This document shows positions 7,056 through 14,318 of a stretch of DNA of 41,018 nt, piece by piece. Each line of letters starts with the position of its first letter. The first letter of the stretch is position 1. Both the position numbers and the translations under genes were made by a program. The notes beneath the pieces are model-generated. The model had not been told where the DNA came from. It saw only the letters and a program-made list of their open reading frames with translations, and ran no database searches. The DNA comes from Candidatus Nomurabacteria bacterium UBA5155 (GTDB lineage Bacteria > Patescibacteriota > Minisyncoccia > Phycocordibacterales > UBA9973), in contig DHXN01000015.1 of NCBI GenBank assembly GCA_002413705.1, forward strand, positions 33,344-74,361, given 5' to 3'.

Positions 7056-8519
7056 TTAATTATTATTTTTATCAAAAGCGATGAACCATTTCCAGAGCTT
7101 GTCAGTGTTGGTATACCAGTCTGAAACGCTGCTGTACTCCATGTCGACAGAGGTGAACGTGGCGGGAATAATGGTGTGTGTATTCGTGGTGAACACGTAT
7201 GGTAATGATTCAGTATACAAAGGCAGGACGACACTATAGTTGGAAGGAATACTATGATCATTGCTTCGAGCAAGAAATAGTGAAAATGTTCCGGCAGTGA
7301 TACTTTGTTGAAATGTTCCGGGATCAAATGCTTTGATCGAAACAACAACGCCGTATTGGCTTAGTTGCTGTGCCAGTGTTTGAGCAGCAAGCAATAATGA
7401 CGGATCATTTTCTACCGCTATTGAAAATCCTTTTATAGTGATCTTCTTTGTCGTTCCGATGTCGCCATCGAGAGTTCCATAACCGTGTTGTACTGTAGCA
7501 ATTATAGCATTTTTGTCAATAATTTGGTTCAGTGTTGCAACGACAGTCGTGTTTGACAGTGCAGTATCGCTCGATGAGCGATACAACGCAACGGTTTTTG
7601 CCGTCGGTATTGATTGCACTTGTAGACGAGAACCAAGTGGTGTTTGAGTCAGACCGTCAGGTGTCGCCGAATATGAAAAATTAACAGCACGACTGTTCAA
7701 TGCATCAATCAGTTCGTTTTGATTGGCAAAACTTTGAATCACCAGTGATTTCAAAAGTGATGGTGTGCCTGCTGCATAAGTGTTGCGCTTCAGTGTCACT
7801 GTCATGGCAATACTGTTTTGATATGAAACCTTTGATACTTTAAACGGCCCAGCTCCAATCGGCGCAAGATTTTGTGGAACTGTTTCAAATGTTTGATCAG
7901 AAATAGTTTGCCAAATGTGCTGAGGAAGAATGCCGAATGTCAGATGAGAAATAAACGTAGTGTCGGGGGCAGGCAATGTGAAGACGACAGTCGCTGCATC
8001 AGGAGTATCAACAGAAATATTTTGCCAATAGTTGCTGACCTTGCTGACAGTGTTGTCTTGCATTTTTTGCACCGTGAACAGCACATCGGCACTGGTCAAT
8101 GGTTTACCGTCATCAAAACGAAGTTTTGGACGCAGGTCGACAGTGTATGTCATACCATCGGGAGAAACACTGTATTGATTAGCGATTGATGGGACGATAC
8201 TGCCATCGGACTGCGTACTCATCAGGCTGCCGTAAACCAGTGCTGTTAGACGCTGATCAGTCGGAGTGGTGGCAAGCAAAGGGTTGATATAGCGCGGAGA
8301 ACCGATCACACCTTCAGTCAGTGTGCCGCCGCGAGCTGGCACGACAGTAAGAAAATGATTATTGATGGTGATGATCAACATGAAAATCGTTGCACAGATC
8401 GCAAAAAATAATCCGTAGACCGCCGCGCCAAGCCCGGTTAATGGGCCGCGCAACAATGCTCGGAGTGTAGAACGAGAGGGGATTTTTTTTGTAATAAAAA
8501 AAGAAGAAAAAGACTCCAT
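7056..8519 (-). CDS. Family 5 (oligopeptide-type) extracellular solute-binding protein, membrane-anchored
   Basis: A 487-aa protein with the SBP_bac_5 layout. An N-terminal TM at about 30-57 (GLGAAVYGLFFAICATIFML) replaces the usual lipoprotein signal. It is followed by GGTLTEGVIGSPRYINPLLA, the DGSIVPSIANQYSVSPDGMT segment, LRPKLRFDDGKPLTSADVLF and PIGAGPFKV, all typical of DppA/OppA-type proteins. It would capture peptides or similar nutrients outside the cell. No permease or ATPase gene is adjacent, so the transporter is encoded elsewhere or this is an orphan receptor. It lies between secG (26 nt upstream) and rnj (8 nt downstream). Confidence 0.9.
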   Translation of the reverse strand: MESFSSFFITKKIPSRSTLRALLRGPLTGLGAAVYGLFFAICATIFMLIITINNHFLTVVPARGGTLTEGVIGSPRYINPLLATTPTDQRLTALVYGSLMSTQSDGSIVPSIANQYSVSPDGMTYTVDLRPKLRFDDGKPLTSADVLFTVQKMQDNTVSKVSNYWQNISVDTPDAATVVFTLPAPDTTFISHLTFGILPQHIWQTISDQTFETVPQNLAPIGAGPFKVSKVSYQNSIAMTVTLKRNTYAAGTPSLLKSLVIQSFANQNELIDALNSRAVNFSYSATPDGLTQTPLGSRLQVQSIPTAKTVALYRSSSDTALSNTTVVATLNQIIDKNAIIATVQHGYGTLDGDIGTTKKITIKGFSIAVENDPSLLLAAQTLAQQLSQYGVVVSIKAFDPGTFQQSITAGTFSLFLARSNDHSIPSNYSVVLPLYTESLPYVFTTNTHTIIPATFTSVDMEYSSVSDWYTNTDKLWKWFIAFDKNNN

Positions 8520-8545
8520 AATGAAGTCTCACCAATTAAAGTAGA

Positions 8546-8767
8546 CTAAGCTGCGATTGCAACGACCCAGATACTCACTGCTGCAAACACTACCGCGACA
8601 ATAATAGTCAAAACAAACAAAAGTCGCTCGACGCCTCGTCGAGTTTGGAAGAATGACATACTGTCACCGAAATTACTGCCCGCATCTCCACTTGTTCGCT
8701 GGAGGAGAACAAGCACAATGAGGACGATTGCGGTGATTAATTGAAGACTGTGTAGCGTTGCTGCCAT
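8546..8767 (-). CDS. secG: Preprotein translocase subunit SecG
   Basis: A 73-aa protein with two TM helices: LQLITAIVLIVLVLLQRTSGD and ERLLFVLTIIVAVVFAAVSIWV. Between them lies the SecG-type loop with GSNFGDSMSFFQTRRG. SecG assists SecYEA in protein export. Length and topology fit the family. A TGaTATAGT extended -10 overlaps the end of the upstream capA-like gene, so secG can be transcribed separately from rnr-capA. Confidence 0.92.
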   Translation of the reverse strand: MAATLHSLQLITAIVLIVLVLLQRTSGDAGSNFGDSMSFFQTRRGVERLLFVLTIIVAVVFAAVSIWVVAIAA

Positions 8768-8782
8768 AGGTGAAACGTGTCT

Positions 8783-8791
8783 ACTATATCA
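8783..8791 (-). promoter_or_regulatory. Extended -10 (TGaTATAGT) for secG
   Basis: On the minus strand TG-a-TATAGT overlaps the TGA stop of the capA-like gene and ends 15 nt before the secG ATG. No -35 is evident. Confidence 0.55.
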
Positions 8792-9790
8792 GAAATTGCT
8801 GAGAGAATCAAGTAGCTGCTTTGCTTTGTCAGTCGGATCAATCGATGGCGTGCCGTCTTTTGAAAGTACTAATGAAGTGAAGCCGGTAGTTTGCGGTGAG
8901 TTTTGAGTATCAGTATTTTCAAATGTGGCGGTGAAGACGCCGCCGAGGCCAAGGTTATTTGTTGTTGTCAGTTTACTGTCGCCGCCAACGAAGTTGCCAA
9001 GTGAGTAGGCAATAGTTTTGCCATGATATGTTTCCACTTTTCGCAAAACATGCGGTCCATCACCGAGTACCAAATCCGCGCCGGCATTGATGGCAGTGTG
9101 TGCCACGGCCTGCACATTGCCGCGGTCTTCTGATCCCTGATATTCTTCTCCGCCCGTTACTTTCGTCTTGTCATTACCCTCAGCGCCGCCATGAAAAATG
9201 ACGATCACAATATCATTTTGTTTTTTCAACTGAATAACAGTATTGGCGATGTACGCATAGTCAGTGACACTCGCTATCGATTGTGTACCGGAGACTGCCA
9301 TGATGCCAATTTTTACACCCTTCACAGTGATACTGGTCGTTGGCTTGTCAGGCGAGATGTAGGCCAGTCCAACACGATCAAGTTCTGTTTCGGTATCTTT
9401 TAAACCTACCGTGCCGTAGTCGAGCGAATGATTATTGATCAAGCTGACAAAATCAAATCCTGCCGCCTTCAATGTATCAGCAAATGTTGCATCGCCTTGA
9501 AATGTTCCTGCCTGACTTGTGTGACTAAGTGTTCCTTCCAAATTTCCAATCATCAGATCAGGCCGCTCAAGTGTGTCAGTGACATTGTTGAGTACACTGA
9601 GATCGTAGCCGACATTACTGGTTGGTACCATGTCGCCGGTCCATCCGATAGTCAGAGTGTTGATCGGAGCAGTTGCGGGAGACTGCACCATTATCGGCAC
9701 ATTGTGATCGCTGAGCGAGATCAGTGAAAAATGCCAAACAACTGTTGCGGCAACAATGCACACTATTACGAGTATCATTTTTCGGATCAT
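8789..9790 (-). CDS. CapA/PgsA-type metallophosphatase-fold protein
   Basis: A 333-aa protein with an N-terminal TM anchor (residues 4-25), so the catalytic domain is probably extracytoplasmic. CapA-family motifs appear in order: GDM (52-54), GNLEGTLS (82-89), INNHSLDYG (118-126), IFHGGAEG (198-205), LGDGPHVL (242-249) and YSLGNFVGG (262-270). In Bacillus CapA/PgsA takes part in poly-gamma-glutamate synthesis or export, but related proteins occur widely without the other cap genes, as here, so the role stays open: an envelope phosphoesterase or polymer-linked function. It begins 3 nt after the rnr stop. Confidence 0.88.
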   Translation of the reverse strand: MIRKMILVIVCIVAATVVWHFSLISLSDHNVPIMVQSPATAPINTLTIGWTGDMVPTSNVGYDLSVLNNVTDTLERPDLMIGNLEGTLSHTSQAGTFQGDATFADTLKAAGFDFVSLINNHSLDYGTVGLKDTETELDRVGLAYISPDKPTTSITVKGVKIGIMAVSGTQSIASVTDYAYIANTVIQLKKQNDIVIVIFHGGAEGNDKTKVTGGEEYQGSEDRGNVQAVAHTAINAGADLVLGDGPHVLRKVETYHGKTIAYSLGNFVGGDSKLTTTNNLGLGGVFTATFENTDTQNSPQTTGFTSLVLSKDGTPSIDPTDKAKQLLDSLSNF

Positions 9791-9793
9791 AGT

Positions 9794-11743
9794 TTAAATT
9801 AGCGCGTAATCAATCAATCGTTTATTGAGATCGGTGGAGGTCACTTTGAAGCGAACTCTGTCCCCAATACGAAACTCCTTTTTAGTACTTTTACCAACAA
9901 TAGTCAATGTTTTCTCATTGTATTCAAAATAGTCATGTCCGAGGTCGCGCATGCGTATCATACCCTCACAGCGAGTTTCTTTTTCTTCCACGAAGATACC
10001 GTTCTTTGAAACACCGGTCACAATACCATCGAAGCTCTCTCCAATATGAGTACTCATGTACTCCACCTGTTTGTATTTAATACTTGCGCGCTCTGCGTCA
10101 GAGGCTTCTTTTTCACGCTGAGATGAGTGCTGGGAGATCTCATCATAGTAGTGCCACAATTCTTTTGGAATGGTCTTGTGTTGGAGATATTCAAATAGCA
10201 GTCGATGCACTACCAAGTCAGGATAGCGACGAATCGGGGAAGTGAAGTGCGTGTAATATTTAAATGCCAAACCATAGTGGCCGATATTTTTTGTGGAATA
10301 AATAGCCTTGGCCATGGAGCGCACGATAGCGGTCTGTACGGTTTCGCTTTCTGGTTTACCTTCGAGTGACAAGACAAGGTCATTCAATTCTTTCGAAGGA
10401 ATAACACCGTGTTCGTTCACGGTCACTTTATATCCGATACGTTTCAAAAAGAGCTGGAGATTTTCTACTCGCTCTGGATCGGGATGATCGTGTACTCGAA
10501 AGACGAACACTTCTTCGGCATGCTTGTCGCTGGTCGCAATATGTTCCGCGACTTTACGATTGGCCAATAGCATCAGCTCTTCAATCATGTGATGAGTTGC
10601 GCCGCGCACTTTTTTGTACACGCCGAGAGGGAAACCTTTGTCATCAAGTTTGAATTTCACTTCTTCTGTTTCGAGTGAGATCGCGCCTTCTTCAAAACGT
10701 TTTTTCTCAAGCATTTTTGAAATAGCTAGTGCGGCTTCAAGTTCTTTCAAATATGGTCCTTCTTTGGTATCAAGCACTGCTTGCGCACTTTCATAACTGA
10801 AACGTTGGTGAGAATAGATAACGGTTTTACCAAACCATTCATCGACGATGTCCATCTTAGAATCAAATGTAAAGACAGCGGAAAATGTCAGACGATCAAC
10901 ATTTGGATTGAGACTGCACAAATCATTTGAAAGCACTTCAGGCAGCATCGGAATAGTGCGGTCGACAAGATAGACGGAAGTTGCACGCTCCGCTGCTTCT
11001 TTATCAATAGCCATGCCGGGTCGCACATAGTGCGACACATCAGCGATGTGAATGCCGACTTCGGTATTGCCGTTTTCCAAAAAGTTCACAGAAATCGCAT
11101 CATCAAAATCTTTTGCGTCTTCAGGATCGATAGTAAATGACACGATTGGGCGAAAATCACGGCGATTATTTTTTTCTGCCTCAGTGATACCGTCCGCACT
11201 GATGTCTTGTGCTTCCTTGATCACGGCATCAGGGTATGTAGTGTCGAAACCTTTTTCAAGTGCCAATGAAAGCATTTCGGCATTGTTCTCCAGTGGCTTA
11301 CCCAGTACGCGTGCCACTTCACCGATCGGTGCGGACATCGGATCGTTCCATTCATGAATACGACAAAATACTTTGTCACCGGTTACGGCGCCATTGAGTT
11401 TGTCATTGGGAATCATGATCGCCGTGTACATGCGGCCGTCAGTCGACATGATGCAGTGTGCTCCGCCTTCGAGACTGAGTGTGCCAGCGTAGCCGACCTT
11501 GGCGCGACGAGTGATATCGATCACTTTTCCTTCAGGGTTATCGTCACGAGACGTGGGCGAAACCATAGCGGTAACCTCTACTTTTACCGTGTCGCCATGG
11601 AATGCCTTGTTGAGGGCTTCGCGTGCAATTTCAATAGTGATGCCAAGGTCACGTACTTTCACAAAACCAGTGCCTTTGGTTGAAATATTGATTTGTCCTT
11701 CGTATTGCGCGCCAACCTTGAGGTCAGGAGAAGTTTGTTCCAT
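9794..11743 (-). CDS. rnr: Ribonuclease R (RNase II family 3'-5' exoribonuclease)
   Basis: A 649-aa exoribonuclease. N-terminal cold-shock-like OB domains cover about 10-150. The RNB catalytic domain starts near 195 with SFTIDPEDAKDFDDAISV, whose D206, D212, D214 and D215 are the metal-binding aspartates. The later GLAFKYYTHFTSPIRRYPDL motif is characteristic. A C-terminal S1 domain covers about 563-647. RNase R degrades structured RNA and defective tRNA or rRNA from the 3' end. The helical N-terminal domain of E. coli RNase R is absent, explaining the shorter length. It is the first gene of the minus-strand series and has its own promoter. Confidence 0.96.
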   Translation of the reverse strand: MEQTSPDLKVGAQYEGQINISTKGTGFVKVRDLGITIEIAREALNKAFHGDTVKVEVTAMVSPTSRDDNPEGKVIDITRRAKVGYAGTLSLEGGAHCIMSTDGRMYTAIMIPNDKLNGAVTGDKVFCRIHEWNDPMSAPIGEVARVLGKPLENNAEMLSLALEKGFDTTYPDAVIKEAQDISADGITEAEKNNRRDFRPIVSFTIDPEDAKDFDDAISVNFLENGNTEVGIHIADVSHYVRPGMAIDKEAAERATSVYLVDRTIPMLPEVLSNDLCSLNPNVDRLTFSAVFTFDSKMDIVDEWFGKTVIYSHQRFSYESAQAVLDTKEGPYLKELEAALAISKMLEKKRFEEGAISLETEEVKFKLDDKGFPLGVYKKVRGATHHMIEELMLLANRKVAEHIATSDKHAEEVFVFRVHDHPDPERVENLQLFLKRIGYKVTVNEHGVIPSKELNDLVLSLEGKPESETVQTAIVRSMAKAIYSTKNIGHYGLAFKYYTHFTSPIRRYPDLVVHRLLFEYLQHKTIPKELWHYYDEISQHSSQREKEASDAERASIKYKQVEYMSTHIGESFDGIVTGVSKNGIFVEEKETRCEGMIRMRDLGHDYFEYNEKTLTIVGKSTKKEFRIGDRVRFKVTSTDLNKRLIDYALI

Positions 11744-11752
11744 ATAGATGAC

Positions 11753-11761
11753 ACTGTAGCA
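11753..11761 (-). promoter_or_regulatory. Extended -10 (TGcTACAGT) for rnr
   Basis: On the minus strand TG-c-TACAGT ends 9 nt before the rnr ATG, giving a leader of about two nucleotides at most. No good -35 is seen. A second TATACT lies further upstream near 11778. Confidence 0.5.
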
Positions 11762-11789
11762 CGAGTAAGGGAAAGTATAAAATCGTTGC

Positions 11790-11817
11790 TTGACAATAAT
11801 CTGATATCTTGTAGAAT
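11790..11817 (+). promoter_or_regulatory. Promoter TTGACA-16-TAGAAT for the 107-aa gene
   Basis: A perfect -35 (11790-11795) and a near-consensus -10 (11812-11817) at 16-bp spacing. The start is expected near 11824, about 12 nt before the ATG. It is divergent from the rnr promoter. Confidence 0.75.
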
Positions 11818-11835
11818 TATAAAAAATTTAAAAAA

Positions 11836-12159
11836 ATGGAACAAGCTATTTTAATGAAATTTCGAACAGTACTTCGTGTGAATACAGAAATATTCATAGG
11901 AATTGCACATCTTGAGGAAAAACCTCGACAAAAAGGAACTTTTATTATTTCCGGTACTAATTTTCTTTGTCTCAATACAGAAGGATCAATTGTTGGTGAT
12001 TTTGCCGATTCACATCGGTATGCCCCAATAACTATTGTTTCTAATAGAATATTGAATGGCAAATTTATCAGGTTATCTGAAAGAAAAGCAAAGGAGTACA
12101 GCAAAAGATATTTTTTAAAAACCGTTCCTTACGAAACCAAAGAGCTTTTAATGTGCTAA
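11836..12159 (+). CDS. Hypothetical protein, 107 aa
   Basis: I do not recognise this protein. It is basic and probably soluble, with beta-strand-like stretches (FRTVLRVNTEIFIGIAHL, GTFIISGTNFLCLNTEGSIV) and a helical basic C-terminal third (RLSERKAKEYSKRYFL). No catalytic motif is visible. Codon use is AT-rich relative to rnr and rpsP. It forms a complete single-gene unit: consensus promoter divergent from rnr, ATG at 11836, stop at 12157-12159, then a perfect palindromic terminator 6 nt downstream. Such isolation suggests an acquired or lineage-specific gene. Confidence 0.6.
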   Translation: MEQAILMKFRTVLRVNTEIFIGIAHLEEKPRQKGTFIISGTNFLCLNTEGSIVGDFADSHRYAPITIVSNRILNGKFIRLSERKAKEYSKRYFLKTVPYETKELLMC

Positions 12160-12165
12160 AAATTG

Positions 12166-12200
12166 AAACGTCAATAAACCATGGTTTATTGACGTTTTTT
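12166..12200 (+). terminator. Perfect-palindrome terminator
   Basis: A 32-bp perfect palindrome (12166-12197) centred on CCATGG, with arms AAACGTCAATAAACCA and its complement, followed by T-residues. The right arm contains the TTGACG used as the rpsP -35. Confidence 0.88.
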
Positions 12201-12217
12201 CGTTTCTCTGATACCAT
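12189..12217 (+). promoter_or_regulatory. rpsP promoter TTGACG-17-TACCAT with TGa extension
   Basis: The -35 TTGACG (12189-12194) lies in the right arm of the upstream terminator; 17 nt later comes TGaTACCAT. The -10 ends 9 nt before the rpsP ATG at 12227. Confidence 0.7.
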
Positions 12218-12226
12218 AACGCCTAC

Positions 12227-12532
12227 ATGTTAAAGATTCGACTACAGCGCATTGGGCGCAAAAATGAACCAGCATTCCGTCTCGTAATTACGGAATCTAA
12301 AAACGGGCCACAGAGTGGTAAATTCTTGGAAATTCTTGGTTCATACACGGTGAAAAGTGATGTGGTAAGTATCAAGAAAGACCGTGTGCTGCACTGGATC
12401 GCTAACGGCGCTCAAATTTCTGACACCGCATACAACATGCTGGTAAAGCAGGGAATTGTTGAAGGACGCGCAAAAAACGTACTCTCACGAAAATCTCCTA
12501 CTGTTGCTCGAAAGGAACTGAAGAAAAAGTAA
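12227..12532 (+). CDS. rpsP: 30S ribosomal protein bS16
   Basis: A 101-aa protein matching bS16 throughout: MLKIRLQRIGRKNEPAFRLV at the start, the GKFLEILGSY segment, and KKDRVLHWIANGAQISDTAY before a basic C-terminus. bS16 is a 16S-binding assembly protein of the small subunit. In many bacteria rpsP is followed by a KH protein, rimM and trmD; here rpsP, khpA and trmD are kept in that order and no rimM lies between. A terminator separates rpsP from khpA. Confidence 0.97.
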   Translation: MLKIRLQRIGRKNEPAFRLVITESKNGPQSGKFLEILGSYTVKSDVVSIKKDRVLHWIANGAQISDTAYNMLVKQGIVEGRAKNVLSRKSPTVARKELKKK

Positions 12533-12557
12533 AAAAAGTCCCATCAGGGACTTTTTT
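12532..12557 (+). terminator. Terminator after rpsP
   Basis: AAAAAAGTCCC, loop ATCA, GGGACTTTTTT: an 11-bp stem with T-run that begins within the rpsP stop codon region. Confidence 0.9.
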
Positions 12558-12581
12558 GTTTAACTTTTCTTTATTTTCAGC

Positions 12582-12587
12582 TATACT
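12582..12587 (+). promoter_or_regulatory. Possible -10 (TATACT) for khpA-trmD
   Basis: TATACT lies between the rpsP terminator and khpA, 35 nt before the khpA ATG. There is no clear -35, and the leader would be about 29 nt. Confidence 0.4.
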
Positions 12588-12622
12588 CTGTATGTACCAT
12601 TACCAATAGTCACTATATCCCT

Positions 12623-12928
12623 ATGTCTGATAAAGAATTTCTTGAAATGCTCATAAAAGCCCTTGTTGATAATCCGAATGATGTTGTTATTGCTCGCACC
12701 GTTGATGAAATGGGTGTGCTGCTCACACTCTCTATAAACCAAGCCGATATGGGTAAAATCATCGGTCGTTCTGGCAATACTGCCAAGGCTATCCGCACAC
12801 TGCTCCGTGTTGTTGGCATGAAAAACAATGCTCGTGTCAATCTTAAAATCAACGAACCCGCCGGCTACGAACGCCAGCCCGACGTTGCAAATTTGGACGA
12901 CGCAATGGCTGACCTGAAAGATCTTTAA
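12623..12928 (+). CDS. khpA: KH-domain RNA-binding protein KhpA
   Basis: A 101-aa single KH-domain protein. The GxxG loop is in MGKIIGRSGNTAKAIRTLLR (about 52-72), preceded by VLLTLSINQ and followed by a VNLKINEP strand. KhpA proteins bind RNA, often as a dimer with KhpB, and influence cell-division and sRNA-related regulation. The extra acidic tail (PDVANLDDAMADLKDL) is beyond the core fold. Its stop abuts the trmD ATG with no gap, so the two are translationally linked, as in the common rpsP-khpA-(rimM)-trmD arrangement. Confidence 0.93.
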   Translation: MSDKEFLEMLIKALVDNPNDVVIARTVDEMGVLLTLSINQADMGKIIGRSGNTAKAIRTLLRVVGMKNNARVNLKINEPAGYERQPDVANLDDAMADLKDL

Positions 12929-13609
12929 ATGAAATTTCACTTTCTGACAATTTTTCCTGACATGATAGAAAGCTATCTGGGGGAAGCGATGTTGAAGCGC
13001 GCGGCCGAGAAGAAGTTCGTGGCTTTTGATGTCAAAAATATTCGCGACTATACACTTGATAAGCATAAAAAAGTGGATGAACGTCCTTATGGCGGTGGTC
13101 CAGGCATGATCATGACGGCCGAGCCAATTTTGCGCGCGCATGCCAAGCTCAAAATGAAGGGCAAAAAGACCAAAGTCGTAATGCTGTCACCGTCAGGCAA
13201 GATGTTCAACAATATTATGGCGGCAAAATGGGCTAAACAGTACAGCGACATCGTGTTTATTTGCGGACGATATGAGGGTGTGGATGATCGTGTCAGAAAG
13301 ATTTTGAAGGCGGACGAAATCTCCATCGGAGATTTCGTCCTAACCGGCGGGGAATTGCCGGCACTTGTCATGACCGATGCCATCTGCCGTCAAATCCCTG
13401 GTGTACTCGGCGATCATGCTTCCGTTGAAGAAAGCCGCAACGCCAGTCCTCGTGTCTTTACCCGTCCTGAAATTCTTGAATTCCCAAAGGCAACCAAAGC
13501 TACAAAAACAAAACCTGCTCAGAAAGGGATGTTGCACAAAGTCCCATCAGTGCTTGTTTCTGGTGATCACAAAAAGATTGAAGAATGGAGAAAAAGCCAA
13601 CAAAAATAG
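12929..13609 (+). CDS. trmD: tRNA (guanine37-N1)-methyltransferase
   Basis: A 226-aa SPOUT methyltransferase making m1G37, which prevents +1 frameshifting. MKFHFLTIFPDMIESYL opens the fold; RPYGGGPGMIM (52-62), CGRYEGVDDRV (112-122) and SIGDFVLTGGELPALVMTDA (132-151) form the SAM-binding trefoil knot and catalytic Asp region. FTRPEI and VPSVLVSGDHKKIEEWR at the end match the C-terminal domain. A Lys/Thr/Ala-rich segment (about 185-204, PKATKATKTKPAQKG) lies between those two motifs and looks like an insertion. The knot region is encoded across a perfect 13-bp hairpin. Confidence 0.96.
   Translation: MKFHFLTIFPDMIESYLGEAMLKRAAEKKFVAFDVKNIRDYTLDKHKKVDERPYGGGPGMIMTAEPILRAHAKLKMKGKKTKVVMLSPSGKMFNNIMAAKWAKQYSDIVFICGRYEGVDDRVRKILKADEISIGDFVLTGGELPALVMTDAICRQIPGVLGDHASVEESRNASPRVFTRPEILEFPKATKATKTKPAQKGMLHKVPSVLVSGDHKKIEEWRKSQQK
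13312..13340. repeat. Perfect 13-bp triloop hairpin inside trmD
   Basis: GGACGAAATCTCC at 13312-13324, loop ATC, GGAGATTTCGTCC at 13328-13340. It encodes the ADEISIGDFV part of the SAM-binding knot. Confidence 0.9.
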
Positions 13610-13640
13610 CAAAGTATGCTTGCACGCATAAAAAGTGTGA

Positions 13641-13668
13641 TTGACATTGTTAGGCGATGTGTTATATT
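13641..13668 (+). promoter_or_regulatory. Promoter TTGACA-16-TATATT with TGt extension
   Basis: A consensus -35 (13641-13646) and an extended -10 (TGtTATATT) at 16-bp spacing. The start is near 13675, about 29 nt before the ATG at 13704. Confidence 0.75.
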
Positions 13669-13703
13669 GGTAAAAAATATTTTCTTACATAAAACAATTG
13701 AAC

Positions 13704-14126
13704 ATGGAACCGATTCCAGAAAAACACCTGAGGATGTATAACGATTCCCAGAAACGTTTACTCCAGCAACTTTTTGATGCCATTCAGAATCAGAAAGAGT
13801 GCCCAGTATTTGTTTGCGACAGAAATCCCGGAGGCGAGTATCTAAAGGCAGTTAATTATCCTCTATATGTATATGAAGGAGGGAATGATTATTTTTTGCT
13901 CGCTGCAGAAAAGGTCAAGAAACACTGGATCTCGTATTTTAATCACACCTCGATTGAGGTTGTAGGAAAAATAACATGGAAATTCAGATACAATAAATTT
14001 ACTAGGATTGTAATTTTCTTTGATCGTAATAAAAAACCACCAGAAGCGCTTAGTAAAACAACGTGGATTCTCCTCGATCTTTTTAAAAACTGCGCTATTA
14101 ATACAGCTAGCAGTTATTCAGGCTAA
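13704..14126 (+). CDS. Hypothetical protein, 140 aa
   Basis: I do not recognise this protein. It begins MEPIPEKHLRMYNDSQKRLL with an amphipathic helix, then has alternating strands (CPVFVCDRNPGGEYL, YPLYVYEGGNDYFLLAAEKV, IEVVGKITWKFRY, FTRIVIFFDRNKKPP) and ends in a helical LSKTTWILLDLFKNC segment. It looks soluble and alpha/beta. No catalytic motif is clear. Like the genes at 3346 and 11836 it is AT-rich, single, and bounded by a consensus promoter and a strong terminator. A TTG at 13698 is in frame two codons upstream; the ATG at 13704 is preferred. Confidence 0.6.
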   Translation: MEPIPEKHLRMYNDSQKRLLQQLFDAIQNQKECPVFVCDRNPGGEYLKAVNYPLYVYEGGNDYFLLAAEKVKKHWISYFNHTSIEVVGKITWKFRYNKFTRIVIFFDRNKKPPEALSKTTWILLDLFKNCAINTASSYSG

Positions 14127-14142
14127 AATAATAAAATCCTTC

Positions 14143-14168
14143 AAAGTCCCTCTTACCAGGGACTTTTT
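14143..14168 (+). terminator. Terminator before the rpoB promoter
   Basis: AAAGTCCC, loop TCTTACCA, GGGACTTTTT. It uses the same AAGTCCC/GGGACTT stem as the terminator after rpsP. Confidence 0.85.
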
Positions 14169-14176
14169 GTTTGATG

Positions 14177-14205
14177 TTGACATAGTCTAATTTTTTACAT
14201 ATACT
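14177..14205 (+). promoter_or_regulatory. rpoB promoter TTGACA-17-TATACT and 107-nt leader
   Basis: A perfect -35 (14177-14182), a 17-bp spacer and TATACT (14200-14205): the best sigma-70 promoter in the window. The start is near 14212, leaving an unusually long leader (to 14318) for this genome. The leader contains a weak TTACGG/CTGTAA stem and no reading frame of note. No rplJ-rplL genes precede rpoB. Confidence 0.85.
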
Positions 14206-14318
14206 AATTGCCTTACAGATTGTGGAAGGGTTACGGCAGAGAGTACCTGTAAATTAGTAGAGATTTTATAGATAACGCCCAGGTTTAATTCCTCGGCATT
14301 TTTGCGTTTTGTACAACC

